The notes under the pieces are model-generated. The model was not told the DNA's origin, ran no database searches, and saw only the letters and a list, made by a program, of their open reading frames with translations. 64,000 nt of DNA from Streblospio benedicti (lineage: Eukaryota; Annelida; Polychaeta; Spionida; Spionidae), in the NCBI GenBank assembly GCA_019095985.1, contig CM032668.1, forward strand, positions 20,074,119-20,138,118, given 5' to 3'. Position 1 is the first letter of the stretch. Each line of letters starts with the position of its first letter. Shown here piece by piece: positions 21,201 to 34,320 of the stretch. Made by a program: the position numbers and the translations under genes.

Positions 21201-21358
21201 TACAGTAGAATCTCTCTATTAGGAACACCTTTGGGACCAGTGTTATGTCAACAGAGGTTCATTTTGGTAGTTTTGTGAAGATTTGTTACCGTGGAAAGTG
21301 GTCTTATCATAGACGTGGTCTCAATAGAAAGGTGGTCTTAATTGGAGGTTCTATTGTA
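21201..21358 (+). mobile_element. MITE family A
   Basis: TACAGTAGAATCTCTCTATTA to TTAATTGGAGGTTCTATTGTA, flanked by TA. Confidence 0.8.
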
Positions 21359-22510
21359 CACATCTACCAGAATTACACATGTAAAGCATCAAACATGCCA
21401 CCAAACGACAGAACATACATTATCCAAGCTGATAACATACTCACGTCACGAGAAGAAAAAATCACCAAGACATCCCTTCTGCCAAACTGGGGGAGGATTA
21501 ACGATTACCACCTGCGTCTTCGGCCGTACGTCAACACGTTAACACAAAGCAGCCAAGAGGATTAGCAGCCCTTAATCCCCTCATCTTCTGGGGCATTAGA
21601 TCCGGCAGAATAGAGTTGTTTATAGCCCCAGCGGTCTTTGATCATCTCCACGTGGCTTGATGTACGCTCTTAGGTTCTCATTTGGCTAAGTAGTTGTAGT
21701 TGCGTACGATTAAGCTTAAAGTTGTTAGCAGATAACACGTTCTTCTATAAGTCGACCAGGAGTGGCGATGTCTTGGATGTGTTTGCTGCTGCTTAATGCA
21801 CCATGTGGAGGTGTTGTGTAATTAGAGAGGTAGTGATTCTGGTGTCCATTGGTCTGTGTCAGGTTTTTCAACAAACATGGCCAGCATAAGTTATGGTCAC
21901 TTGCAGGTGTGAATACTCATTGATGATTAGAAATATTATTTCACAACACACTTACATTTACCAAACTGAATGTATTTTTCAATGCTAACACGTTACATCT
22001 CATCAATTAGCGTACTATGCCACAGTTGTCAAGAATCCTTCAGATTATATGTTTATCCTCCAATGGAAAGCTCACAGTCCCTGCTAGCTATGCGTTCACT
22101 GAACACAGTCTTTCAATGAATGTAATCAGTCCTGGACTAATTTTTCATCACCACATCCTCCAGCCAACCTATTCATGGCCTGCTCTCTGTATTTAGGGGC
22201 GGGAGCACACAACACCTGATGTATGACTGCGCTGAACTCTGCTTATCGCTGCATCACCACGGGCAATCTGAAAGAGGCAAACATAGATTAAAAATAAGCA
22301 AAGTACATGTATACTTGTCAACATGCGTTTGTCTAAATTTGGCTTGACCTTTATAAGAGACAACGATTAAGAACGTCCATCAAGAGACAGTATTTCTGTT
22401 GTTGAGACTACTTATGATGCCAGCTAGCTCATGCATGGTCTGATAAGAGGGAATATATTGTGATATAGTTGTAGCCATGTGCTCAATTTAATATTATAAT
22501 GTACATTAAC

Positions 22511-22663
22511 ATATGCAGATCCATCGGGGCATGAGCCCATATTTTCCCACCAAAATAATTCATTTTCATACGGGTTTTGGCATGTCCGACATGGATCCCG
22601 AGTGTGAAAACCATGGAACCCCTTAAATGCGCCCGCCCCCCTTTTCCAAAACCTGGATCAACC
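22511..22663 (-). mobile_element. Family B element
   Basis: TGCAGATCCAT..., CCACCAAAATAATTCATTTTC, GGCATGTCCGACATGGATC, CTTTTCCAAAACCTGGATC. Confidence 0.7.
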
Positions 22664-23767
22664 CGTGTTTTAAACCTATACTAGGATCTTATCAAACACC
22701 AGTCATGCAAGGAAATAGGCACCAACTGCTACTCAACTGCTCAACGAACGACAGTTAGAATAGAATACTGTGGTTCGCAATTGTGCGGACAGGAGTAAGT
22801 TTATGGAACTCATTATGGACCATAACAATTGGTCGCAAATATGATTATCTAGATAAGACTATCTGATGGAGCCACAAGGTCAACGCGACATTGCTAATTG
22901 TTACTCCAGTTTCACATGATGAACCGTTGTGTACTGGCTTAGTACTCAATTCGAATATATGAGACCATACAATATGTGATTAAAAGGGAGGAGGCCAATA
23001 TTTATGTAATCAAAGTGAAAATGTAGCATCAGCTTCGAACATGAATCTTTCTCAACGTGTTTTTGGGTATAGGATTCGTTTCAGATTGAAGGCGTATTGC
23101 ACGAGCCTCCGGTATTGCACAACAGTTTTGTGTTTATTTTCATGGCAAAACAAACAGGTAATTTTGATGAATTACAAGGGGAGGGTCTGTATAATTAGAT
23201 ATATTTTCAATATCGTGATATTGCTACAATTAAGATTGAGCAGGCCCAGTATTGGTTCGTAATGAAGGTATTGAAGTCAAAAGGATTAAATGTCCATGGT
23301 ATTGCATAGACTGTGGGTTCAATACTTGTGAATTGCTTATCCATGATCTGGGACAGGGTCTAGATGATGAAACATTCGGAAAGAAGAAGAGGACCCTCCC
23401 CGCATCTTTCACTGTGTTTACTTAATGAAACATTGTTTGATCTTGTTAAAACGGTAAAGTCGTGTGGAAGAATGTATCTAAATTACAGTCTAGTTTTATG
23501 TAAACAAGCAGCTTTGTTTGATTTACTTTCACTTTGCTTTCACATGTTGATCTATGTTCTGCATATATAAGGATCATGTGGTCATATCTACACCCACGAG
23601 AGGTATGTCGTGCAGGCCAATATGACATCGTACACGCTATGTGCCTATGAATCTTGCCACACAGTGGACATAACGCTTAGGATTGTTTATTAGATTTTAA
23701 AAAGTCAAAAATACAAAGCATATTATAATATATACGTGTACTTAGAATCTCAAATTAAGCCAAGCTC

Positions 23768-23917
23768 AATATAGAGATCACCTCAATATTAAGACCACAT
23801 TTCATGGTCCTAAGCCTTCATAAACTACAAAATGAACCTCTGTATAGAGACCACCTCTCTATTGAGACTACCTTACACTGGTCCTAAATGCGGTCCTAAT
23901 AGAGAGGTTCTACTGTA
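23768..23917 (-). mobile_element. MITE family A, one end decayed
   Basis: CAAAATGAACCTCTGTATAG, GACCACCTCTCTATTGAGAC, ending TAGAGAGGTTCTACTGTA. Confidence 0.75.
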
Positions 23918-24724
23918 TGTTAATTTATGTTTCAAATTACACCATGTGGTCCATACAGGGTATAATGTGACACAACCTACAATGCATGCATTTCACCAAC
24001 TATTGTGTTTACAAGCAATGATTAATGCTAGTTTTGAAGCAAGTGCCGAGAAGAGCTTCTTCCACGATATATACATATGAAACAGAAACTGGAGACGAAA
24101 GCATTTCGTTCGTGTACTAGAAAGTTGATTGCAAGCAGACAGAAGTTTGATTTTGCGCCCCAAGTGTATTCATCTTGTAGCATAGGTAACTCAGTACAAA
24201 ACAATTGGCCATAGTATTCCAAGGGAAGCCTATTTTAGATGTTTGTGTCATGTGTGCCATGACGCTGATGAGCGATAAATGGGGATTGAGTATCAATGGA
24301 CATGCACATTTCACATTTGGTATACACGCTATAGTCAGTTAGATTTGTTTCATTCATTACTGAGTTGGTGATACTTCGGTTAATATATCTAATTAACACA
24401 GAGACATTTTAGCCACACTGTCAGCATTTGCATGTTACCAACCATGCAAGATTTACGGCTGCACACCACCTTATCACAGCGGGTACAAGAAAGTGTTTAC
24501 GTAGAGCTCGTTTTACACCGTGTTCAAATCGCTCCCTCTGTCTTTCACACTGATTGATTTAACTCGCAGGTCTATGACAACAATTCATCGACGTTTAGAG
24601 TTTGAAAGTGGTCACTACCACCAGACTTTTTACGTGGCATTTGGTAACCCACTATGCTTTGTGGCAGCCTGTGTCATCTTTCTACTTCAAGAGTTTATAT
24701 GGCTAAGCATCACTTCTATACATG

Positions 24725-24913
24725 TACAATAAAGCCTCCCATTAAGACCATCTCTCTACTGAGACCAGCTCTATAACAAGACCACTTTTCACAGTCTCAA
24801 ACGTTCATAAAGCTACCAAAAAATAACCTCTGTATAGAGACCACCTCTCTATTGAGACCACCCACCTAACACTGTCCCCCTCCCTCCAAGGTGCCCCTAA
24901 TAGAGAGGTTCTA
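24725..24913 (-). mobile_element. MITE family A
   Basis: TACAATAAAGCCTCCCATTA to CCTAATAGAGAGGTTCTA; both ends present, one altered. Confidence 0.75.
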
Positions 24914-25533
24914 GATGGTCATAATATCAAACATAAAATGGACCGTAAACTGATTTCTAGTTGTAATTATACCAAGTATTGATAATATTGTTAGTCAATG
25001 GAAGTCATAATCTAACGCTATGTTCACAATAAAATATAGAATATATATCATAATCATGATATGAATGATGAAGATGTGTCTGAGATATTAGCTAAAATAG
25101 GATATTAGCTAAACAACTAAATTAAAACCGTATTGCATATTTGTGGAAAGATTAAAAAATAAAGATGACCGTGCAATGCATGCTTCATGCTAAAGTTTTT
25201 GAGTTTTTCATCAGTTTTTTGTTAAAAAAAGAGAGGTTTTTAATTGACCGTATTCAAAACCATTATTTACATAGCGGCAAACGTACATGCGCCAGAATGT
25301 GGTCATCGATTTATATTTTCATCCATTATGATATCACATGAGCTCACAAATACCTTGACGTGGTTATTTTGAGCTATTGTTTTATTTGTTCTGAAACCAG
25401 ACCACAAGAGGCTGGTGTAAGTGAAGCCAGCACTAACGACCTGCCAGCAGTCAATGGGTGGACAACAGCAAACATAGTTAACCTGATTCATATCAAGTAT
25501 GGATTCTAGATTTCTAGTGCATATAGGTCGATG

Positions 25534-25710
25534 CAGTGGCGGATCCAGGGGATGGAGGTTGCAACCACTTTTTTTAACCCAAATATCTCATGGCTCACGA
25601 GTTTGGTTTTGACATTTCCGCCATCGATCATTGTCGATGTCGCTTATCAAGCGAGTCAGATCCCTTAAATGTGCCCGCACCCCGTTTCTCCAAAAACCTG
25701 GATATGCAAG
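25534..25710 (-). mobile_element. Family B element, diverged
   Basis: CAGTGGCGGATCCAGGGGAT ... CCGCCATCGATCA ... CAAAAACCTGGATATGC. Its end CAGTGGCGGATCCAGG is the most hAT-like in the family. Confidence 0.65.
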
Positions 25711-25990
25711 TGTCTATATAAAGTATTCAAAACTAGCTGCAAGGCGAGGTTTTGACGAGTGAATTTTAAGAAACAGTAGTGAAAGGAATATGAAGATGAA
25801 GGCGGAATTTGAAGATGCGGTCGCCTATGGTGACCATTCCGCCGACGATGTCCATTGACCAATGGTCATGGATCTGTGTATTTTTGCATGTTGCGTTTTG
25901 CGACACACACTGGCATGTGTGGAGGGGGGTGGGTGGGTTATGTCCCTGAACCCCATCCTTGATCAAGACAATGCTTTATCTGCAATCATC

Positions 25991-26155
25991 ATATGCAGAT
26001 CCAGCTTGAGTGGGGGGAGGGCCACCCCATTTCGTAACCAAAACACTTTATCTTCATAGGGTTTTTGTCACGTCCACCAGCGATCACACGTACGAACCCC
26101 ATGAAATCCCCGAAGTGCGCCCACCCCGTTTTCCAAAAACCTGGATACGCCAGTG
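25991..26155 (-). mobile_element. Family B element
   Basis: ATGCAGATCCAGCTTGAG, CCAAAACACTTTATCTTCAT, CATGAAATCCCCGAAGTGCG, CCAAAAACCTGGATACGCC. Confidence 0.7.
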
Positions 26156-26385
26156 ATCGTTACGTAGATAACAATCCTTGACCTGCGCTAAAATCGCTCA
26201 ACCTGGCCTATTGTGAGTAACAGATTGTGTATCCACACTCGGTGTTGTGCCATCAGCACACCGTTGAGGAGGCGCTGAAACGCTCATCTGGGCTACAAGT
26301 GTTTCTACTTACCACACCGATACAACCAACATGTTCGCATTTTGTAGTATTTTGAGGGTTTAGGTTATCATACAGAGTATTGTAA

Positions 26386-26815
26386 CTTGATGTTAGTTTG
26401 TCTCTTTCATTTTCTTGCTGTTAACTATTCTAAATGATAAACACTTTTCTTTATACATGTATATCTTTATTACATGTTTCGAGTCAACAGACTCCTTCTC
26501 AAATACAAATGTTGATGATATACACTAGCATGACATTACTATCATTATAGTACTGTCATGCTAGTGTATAACATCAACATGTGTATTTGAGAAGGAGTCT
26601 GTTGACTCGAAACATGTAATAAAAATATATAAATGATATACACTAGCATGACATTACTATCATTATAGTACTGTCATGCTAGTGTATAACATCAACATGT
26701 GTATTTGAGACGGAGTCTGTTGACTCGAAACATGTAATAAAGATATATAAAGATTTTTTTTTTATAATTTAGAATAGTTAACAGCAAGAAAATGAAAGTG
26801 ACAAACTAACATGAA
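26386..26815. mobile_element. Large foldback element with a duplicated inner hairpin
   Basis: Outer arms 26386-26435 (TTAGTTTGTCTCTTTCATTT... CTATTCTAAAT) and 26763-26815 (inverse). The inner stem TTACATGTTTCGAGTCAACA... pairs with ...TGTTGACTCGAAACATGTAA. The centre is a perfect 17-bp palindrome, TATACACTAGCATGACA and its complement. The centre plus right inner arm is repeated once in tandem with a 118-bp period (26519 and 26637), with about two changes, so the duplication is recent. No coding capacity. Confidence 0.8.
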
Positions 26816-28077
26816 TCCATATGCTGTCTACCAAGTTACTAGAATACTTTATATTGTAACTTGAATACTTGAATGCTGTAATTTGAATACTGATTTTTCG
26901 TGAAGCTTATGCCTCAATATGGATATCTGTGATTGGGTGAAATGGACTTTTTTACCTGATGGGTTCTTGCAATTAACGTGGCACCTGTAATATTAATGAT
27001 ATCGTGCAATTTTGAGCAATAGTGACGTGTTATTCAAATGGCAACTGTCAAAAATATGGACCAGTCAACACAGGATCAAATGTGAACAAATAGCAGCATT
27101 AAGTCTAGCGTAACTAATTTCCAGAAGACAGCGTGATTAATTAATTACTATGAGCATAACCTTGTCAATAGGAACATACTTGACCAAACATGATCTGGTC
27201 AACATAGATTATGCTAATTAGGGGCAAATGTATAGTAGGTGCATCGCACATGCAATCTTAAGACAGCTTTCTCCATTGAAAAGAATGCTGAACTTGCAAA
27301 AGAATCAAACTCATAGCCGAGTGAATAAGTAGCTGCTATCCAAAGTAAGTGTATCACCTCGTGTTCCTTCAACGTGCTTGACGATCCCTTCTTTCTTTCA
27401 TTATATAAAAACAACAACAACAAAACATAATGTATCCTTATCCATATTCCTCATTGCAAAATGCTCGTCAAAATGAAAGCGTCTCTATCTTTACACAGCG
27501 AACGGTACCCGGTGTTGTATGGTTTTAACTGCACTGACATGATCGGCCATGTTGTTAAGGGAGCTGGTGTAAGAATGAGGTGTCAGATGATATATATGGT
27601 GCACGTAACCCAGTAATTCTTGTTGATGGTATCACTGCTGAGTAATGTATGAAACTGACCTAGTTGCAACTAACAGGTGTCTGGAAAATTACGTGGTGTA
27701 ATTTCAATGTTGATAAATCATACTGATGCGTGCATAGATAATTAGGTAACAAAATTAGGCATACTTGTTGTACAGAAATCCTTGAGCTTATTATTCAAAT
27801 CACAAGTCATTCAAATAGTCCTCAATCTACAGTAAAGGCCATGTGAAAAAGGCGATTGATTCTATTATTGTTTTATAATAAACCCAGGGAATTTCGTCTA
27901 CACTTTCGTCAATTGTGTGTATTGAAAAAGGATTTAACCCTATAGGGGAACATTGTATTACTGCATATATGTGTAGTGAAAAGATATTGGCTTAGATCCT
28001 AAGTGTACATTAATGTAGTAAAAACCAAATCCATTCTCTGGAGTAATCAAACTTGTATGTTAATCGACTAAATGTAA
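26816..28077. other. AT-rich intergenic stretch
   Basis: Nothing recognised on either strand. Confidence 0.4.
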
Positions 28078-28269
28078 ATGTGGTGGTTTATAGTCGGTGT
28101 TCCGACCACTTTACACTTTACACCAGGTCACTGGCACACTCAATAATCAGCAATTGATCATTTCGCATATACTTGCTCAACACCCACCACCCGACCCTAC
28201 CGGGAATCGAACCCACGACCGTCTGGTCACGAGTCCAACTCGCTATCCACTCGTCCACTGAAGCACACA
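28078..28269 (-). mobile_element. SINE family C, internally deleted
   Basis: On the minus strand: GTGCTTCAGTGGACGAGTGG (A box), GGGTTCGATTCCCGGTAGGG (B box), GGTGGTGGGTGTTGAGCAAG, then a jump to GATCAATTGCTGATTATTGA and the 3' end ACTATAAACCACCACATTTA. Confidence 0.8.
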
Positions 28270-30360
28270 GGTGGACAGTTTATTACTTACACATTTGCTA
28301 CCTTAAGCGTAAAGTCATCCCTGTTTCTCTCAGACATTACATTTATTTTTACCCCCCACCCCACCACCCGCACGCTGCCATTGTTATTACTCTTTTGACC
28401 TACATATCATGTGCACAATATGTGTTTAACAAAAGCCAGCCAAGTGCTTTGATTGGCCTTTGCCATTTATGGCTCTACACCCCGTTGTGCCTAGTGTCAT
28501 CATCATGTCATCAGTGGCATTGAAAACCCAAGTCAGTTGTAATGTTTATTTCACTTATTATTAAATCGTTTGCAAGCGCTGTTTTATAAGCTCTAATGTT
28601 GTGCCTGACACGATAGAATGGTCAGTTAGGAAGATTTACTGCCCATTCCATTGAGTCTGCTTAGATATTTTGACGTCTGCGCCTTTGACGCATTTGCACG
28701 TGTCCGTTATGGCCTTTATTCAATGTCAATTATCTGTCAATTATTGCTCATTAATAACAGTTTATATGGATAAAATTATGTTACGGTCAAGTCGTGTTTA
28801 GGTTTGTATAGCGTATTCAATCCGACCTGCTGAATTTGACTCACTGGCAAAGAATTGTTGACAATGGTTAGTGAATAGTGGAAATAATCAAAGTTTATGA
28901 TAATGCTAAGGTACTAATATAACATTATGCAAGCGGCGTTTCTCACTAAATATCTAGCATTACTATTTTACAAAACTTGCCTTCGATTATGATTATGTAA
29001 CCACAATTTAATGCAAACGATCAAAGCATGGATTTAAAAAGACATAGACATGAAATATAAAACCCTCAATGATGAATTTCTTATTTTCCTCCACTAGTTT
29101 CAGTACTGTAGCCTAAATGCAGGAGTTAACGATGCTTCTACAAATTACATTTGCACTTGACCATAGTGACATACCATATGGATTATATAGATCTAGAGTG
29201 CTGCCACTTAAATGCAGGCGTTAACGATGTCGTTTTGCTACTTATTAACACTGGGTAATCACCACCAGCCACGTCACACTTTTTATATAAGGCTTTGCTG
29301 GACCTTTGTACCTACATGTAGGTCTATATATAATCTATGATCAAATACAACATGTTGCATTCGACCATAAAGCGTCTTTAATGAAGTGATTATATGTACT
29401 TAACACACGATGCAATAAACAAGATCCAATATGTGTATAGTTAGATATAATAAAATTTCACTACTTTAACATACATTTTACATGTGGTGATGCTTAACTG
29501 TTGACTGTCCACTGTGACATATCTAAGCGATTCTAAACAATACACGCGGACATTACTGTCAGAGTGGCAAGGCACGTAATGGCGATGCTGCATCTTATAA
29601 CAAGGCCGCTTGATTTTATCATCACACTTCTAATTCTATTTACATAAATAACAATAGGCCCAGTCGTATTTAATTACACGTAAATCAGTCAGCACCCAGA
29701 AAATCTTACACCTCTTGTGTCAAAAGATTTGTCCCACTTTCAATGATTGGTATAGGGTTCGGCTTTAGTTTCACCTAACCGAGAGGGGTAGCGTAATGTA
29801 ACACTTCTTTCTCTAGTTTATCACACTTCTCCATTGACTGAAGAGCCTGACAAATAGGAACTATAATTCAATTAAACTTTCTGCTGACCCAGATGTGCTT
29901 TAGTACCTTTGTGATGCTTCTTTTGATAGCTATGTGAATTATTACGGGATATTTACGTGCCAAAATGGGACGATTTGCAACAACACTAGTCTTAAATGGT
30001 TTAAGGTTTGACGTGAGCAAAGGCACGACTAAATGGCACTGAAATATACAGAATGACAGCTTCTACGTGTAGATATATTCCATAAAGCTAATCAAAGTGA
30101 CGGGCTAAATTGAATACCAAATGCAAAGTAACAGTTTCATTTCATTCCGTTGACAGGAAGTTGATATAATAGAATGTTTCGAGTAGAGGCGCGCGCCTGG
30201 GCAGCATTATCACATATGCTATGTTCTAGATTTATTTTGTAAGTTGTGAAAAATATATAGTTTATATTTTACTAGTATATTGAATGCTTTAGTGCCCACT
30301 GTCCTTGCGAAGTGTATTGTTCATAATCGAATTAGAGCACAAACTCACTGCCACATGATG
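28270..30360. other. AT-rich intergenic stretch
   Basis: No gene recognised. A perfect 12-bp palindrome AGGCGCGCGCCT lies near 30187. Confidence 0.4.
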
Positions 30361-31373
30361 GAGGGGGTCTTATAGCTAAAATGTGATTGGTGATTTGCCC
30401 TAAATCTTGATTGTGAATTGTGAATTGCCTGTATTTAAGTGTGTGAAATGTGATGCAGCCTATTCAATTACAATTCCTGATTATTGGTGAAAGAGAATGA
30501 AATGTATTGGTGACTGGTGATTTAAAAAAAAATCTTGGTGAAAGGATTTTCATCAAGGCTCATGCCCCTCCTCATAACGGGCCCATTAAATAAAAAAAAT
30601 CTGAAACTTCAACTGTGGATGGCAATAACTTTCAGAACCTCCATCGTCACTGATTCCATAGAATATCTGAGCCAGACTCTGATATCTTTTCCCTCCCCAA
30701 ATATCTAATACCCTTATCTATTGCTTGATCAAAATCACATTCAAAACTACACATACATCATACCCACAGCCAAAGTAGTAAAAAAATCCTAATTTGATCT
30801 TCAGTGAGCCAATATATTTATGCCAGATGTCAGTATTTGGGTTTTGTATAGTATTTCATCCCATCAATCTGCACTTGCCTGAGCACACTGAATGTGTTTT
30901 GAATGATTGTTGCTATACAAGTGTTATGTGCTACTCGTTTACAAGCCACAATTCAAAATTGACGATGCTGATGGGATTTTTATGTGGCCCATTTCCGAGA
31001 ACTATTGATAGAATCCTGTTCATTGAAGGTACAATTCAATGTACTGGTATATGGGCTATGTTATCAGCCAAGTTTGCATGTTGGTAAATAGCATTACTGA
31101 TTTTATATCAGAAAAAACCGTTGGATGATTACCATAGGGACATCTCATGAGTTGCCTCAGCATCAGGGTTGCGAGGTCACTCTTGCCCCAGATCTATGTT
31201 TGCATATACAGAGGGGGTCATATAGCAAACATGTGATTGGTGATTTGCCCTAAATCTTGAGTGTGAATTGTGAACTGCCTGTATTTACGGATGTGAAATG
31301 TGATTCAATGTATTCAATTACATTTCCTGATTATTAGTGAAAGACAATGAAATGTATTGGTGACTGGTGATTT
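30361..31373. repeat. Pair of 163-bp direct repeats
   Basis: GAGGGGGTC.TATAGC.AA.ATGTGATTGGTGATTTGC ... GAAATGTATTGGTGACTGGT at 30361-30523 and again at 31211-31373, same orientation, about 850 bp apart, roughly nine tenths identical. The 690 bp between them shows no recognisable gene. Confidence 0.75.
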
Positions 31374-31631
31374 AGTTAAAACACGTTGGAGACTGCTAGA
31401 AGGCTATATGCCCCCTTAATGCTGGCTTAATTGATTTCTTCAAGTGGGATCATACATTAAAAAAACTTTGCTCTGTTACTCAGTACAGAAACACTCAAAT
31501 ATATAAACATCATGCAATGCAAATGTATCGCAGTTATTGACTGCCAACTGCCAGGACACATGGAGGTCTCTTCTGTATATCACTATGTGTTGTCCATCGC
31601 GTGCATGCAACCACTACAATTCGGGAGAATA

Positions 31632-31812
31632 TACAGTAGAACCTCGAATTAAGACCTCCTCTCTATTGAGACCATCACCATAATAAGACCAATTTTCCAG
31701 TCCCAGACCCTCATAAAGCTACCAAAATGAACATCTTTATAGAGACCACCTCTATTTGGAGACCACCTAACACTGGCCCCAAGGGTGGTCCTAATGGACA
31801 GGTTCTACTGTA
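31632..31812 (-). mobile_element. MITE family A, complete
   Basis: TACAGTAGAACCTCGAATTA to CAGGTTCTACTGTA; both ends and the TA borders are intact. It abuts the LINE fragment. Confidence 0.85.
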
Positions 31813-31814
31813 CC

Positions 31815-32222
31815 ATTTGGACGAAAGAAGAAATATTTTTTGTTTTGAAAAGCCTTCACTGCTCCATGTCAAGCAACGCATAATTTTCAAGATTATAACA
31901 CTTACTTTCAAATGGCTCACTGGACTTGCACCATATTACCTGTCTGAACTCTTACAACCATACTCACCACCTAGATTACTGCGGTCATCAAATCACCGAT
32001 TGCTTAAAGAGTTCAGATCAAGAACCAAGTTTTGTGGTGATAGAACATTTAAAACAGCAGCTCCTAAATTATGGAATACGCTTCCACTGTTCATTCGACA
32101 ATCCAAAACTCTTGTATCTGTTAAATCCTAACTAAAGCACCATTTGTTTAAGGAGGCCTTTAGGCGTACACGAACATTTAGTGGAATTTACACTATAGAA
32201 ATTGTATTGTATTGTATTATTA
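31815..32222 (+). mobile_element. LINE 3' end, CR1/L2-like
   Basis: The frame ending at 32131 encodes the extreme C-terminus of a non-LTR reverse-transcriptase ORF2: VKQRIIFKIITLTFKWLTGL, APYYLSELLQPY, SRTKFCGDRTFK, TAAPKLWNTLP, then a stop codon at 32129-32131 inside FKS-LKHHLFKEAF, where relatives have a sense codon. The frame runs on for about ten codons, followed by a 3' tail of (ATTGT)n at 32201-32220, as expected for L2/CR1-type elements. Upstream ORF2 (the polymerase core and endonuclease) is absent, so this is a 5'-truncated copy. Confidence 0.85.
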
Positions 32223-33600
32223 AGTGTATCAAAACAAAAGAAAATACAAAAAGACACACACACAACCAACACAAAAAGTAAGCAGCAAAAAACTATAATT
32301 GACAAAACCACATTCATATTACATCACCACAAAGCATGTCCAAGTGAAGTAAAAAAAACAAAACATAAACTACAATAAACAACCCACGTTTTGAATCAGA
32401 AGAAAAACCATCCTCAAAGACCCTCAGCGTATCATGATAGTGAGGTCCCAAATGTGTTTATTGTCAAGTCCTAAATCTGGTGAAAGAGCCACACAGCAAT
32501 GCAAATGAAGAATCCATCATTTGCACTCTCCGAGGACACATTGACACAGCAACAAACAATAAGCACACAGGCAAACAGGAATCCAGGAGAAGAAACAGAA
32601 GATTGTCTTTGGTAATGAATGTTGCCACTAGGACAGCCCACTGCATGGTGAGTAGAGTCACAGGCAAAAAGAGCAATAAAACAGAAGCAAATCTGGAAAA
32701 CAAAGCTGGTTGATTGAGTGAATTGGCCCTTTTTTGTTAAAAATGGAACATGATACCCCATCAACAACAACAGAAGAAACGAGGTTGTGTTGGTATTATG
32801 ATGTTTATGAGGATGTTGCGTATTGACTTCAAGAGAAAATATGTAAATTCCCACACTGGGTAAGTTGATAAAGCGTTGCATGATGCCTCAAGGTTCCATT
32901 GATAGCAACGTTCCATTGCAAACAAAGCCTCTATTTGTAAGTGTCCATTTCAAAAGGGTCCCAGTTTCTGGAATTGATGTGAAAAAGCAAATAATACTAA
33001 AATAGGAAAATGGTATGAGATAAAACCACATAATGCGTGTAAGTTTGCCACGTTGGCGTGGATCTATAGCTGCTGGAAAACTGCTAGAATTGATTTGCAT
33101 TATTTCCATCCCATTAGTATCGATGGCAGCATTATATGCTCCAACAATGTGCAGTAAAATCTTAAAACAAACAAAGGTAGTAAAACAGTACAACCCTTAG
33201 CACGCCACACAAGATGTATCGACCACAATCAAAGCCATGGACTCATTTCTATGGACAAAAACTGCTTGTTTGATCTAGCAAAGAGGATATTAATACCCAT
33301 GCTGTGGTTGATTGTCCTGTACATAAAAACGTCCATGTAATGTAGATACAAGAAAAATGCAAGTCTAGTCACATTGACTCACAGAGCACTTTTGAAATAA
33401 AAAGTTGTGTTTATGTTAAGCATGCCTCTAGGAAGTTTAGGCAGCCTTTCTATTTGCGACACTGATGGAATTGGGGCAATGGACTTCTTCAGAGTATGAG
33501 CGAAACATCACGTGGGACTAAATATAGCGATTACCAGACTGAGAAGTGTCCCTTATCGACAGGTGTCCCCTATAATGAGATGCCTCCATGGCATGGTTAA
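32223..33600. other. Intergenic stretch without recognised genes
   Basis: Long open frames on both strands at 32464-32881 and 32888-33193 contain no motif I know and are of low coding quality. Confidence 0.35.
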
Positions 33601-33960
33601 GTGCTTCAGCGGCCGAGTGGATAGGGAGTTGGACTCCTGACCAGAAGGTCGTGGCATCGATTCCCGGTCAGGCCTGGTGGTGGGTGTTGAGCAAACTCAC
33701 CCCTAAATAGTTGCACACGGCTCCGTGGCACCTACACATTAATTAGACACAGGTCATTGTATTGAAAGAGTGTGTGAATGCCTGTATGAGTGACCAGTAT
33801 TGTGCCCTGAATGTGCTGCCGATGCACGCATATGAGAAATGGTCAATTGCTGATCATTGAGTGTGCCAATGACCTGGTGTAAAATGTAAAGTCGTGCAAG
33901 CACATCAGAATCACGACTATAAACCACCACAGTTATATTTATGTTTGTATTTACATTCAT
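33601..33960 (+). mobile_element. SINE family C, full-length copy
   Basis: GTGCTTCAGCGGCCGAGTGG (A box), GTGGCATCGATTCCCGGTCA (B box), GGTGGTGGGTGTTGAGCAAA, ACAGGTCATTG, CGATGCACGCATATGAGAAA, AATGACCTGGTGTAAAATG, ending ACTATAAACCACCACA. About 360 bp, the longest copy in the window, and the best guide to the family. Confidence 0.85.
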
Positions 33961-34200
33961 ACTTCTATTGAGATGCAAGTAACCCCGGTTCCCGCCAAGT
34001 CCTACAATAACACAACCAAATTAGAAGCGTTTTACCATCATAGAGGTCTGAGATCTCCAATATGTTGGCTATAGTGTTCATTAAAGTGAATATTTACGGT
34101 CTCGTTAGCAGTACAAATGTTCGCAGCAACATGGTAGAGAATTGACATCATCAGTAATCGGAGATTTTATTGGATATGTATCAATCATTGCGTTGTATTC

Positions 34201-34320
34201 ATAGGCAGATCCAGGGCGGCCCCCCCCCTTTCCCCACCAAAATGCTTAATTTTAATAGGTTTCTTTAAGTCCGCTGTGACCTTAATGCGCCCCCTTTACA
34301 AAAACCTGGATCTGCGTATG
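34201..34320 (-). mobile_element. Family B element with a possible target duplication
   Basis: ATAGGCAGATCCAGGGCGG to CCTGGATCTGCGTATG. The flanks read GTATTCAT on the left, overlapping the end, and GTATTCAT directly on the right, an 8-bp direct repeat that would suit a hAT element. Confidence 0.7.

Noticed and set aside
21600-21630. TATAAA-like box on the minus strand (GGGGCTATAAACAACTC) as the receptor promoter
   Set aside because: It is 3.5 kb from the first coding exon with no supporting first exon; such hexamers are expected by chance in AT-rich DNA.
32464-32881. Long minus-strand frames downstream of the LINE fragment
   Set aside because: Biased, hydrophobic translation of A-rich sequence, with no motif and no splice support.
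33601-33680. tRNA genes at the A-box/B-box sites (9.8, 15.7, 28.2, 33.6, 57.5, 59.9 kb)
   Set aside because: No cloverleaf closes, the sites recur with shared long non-tRNA bodies, and several are decayed, so they are SINE heads.
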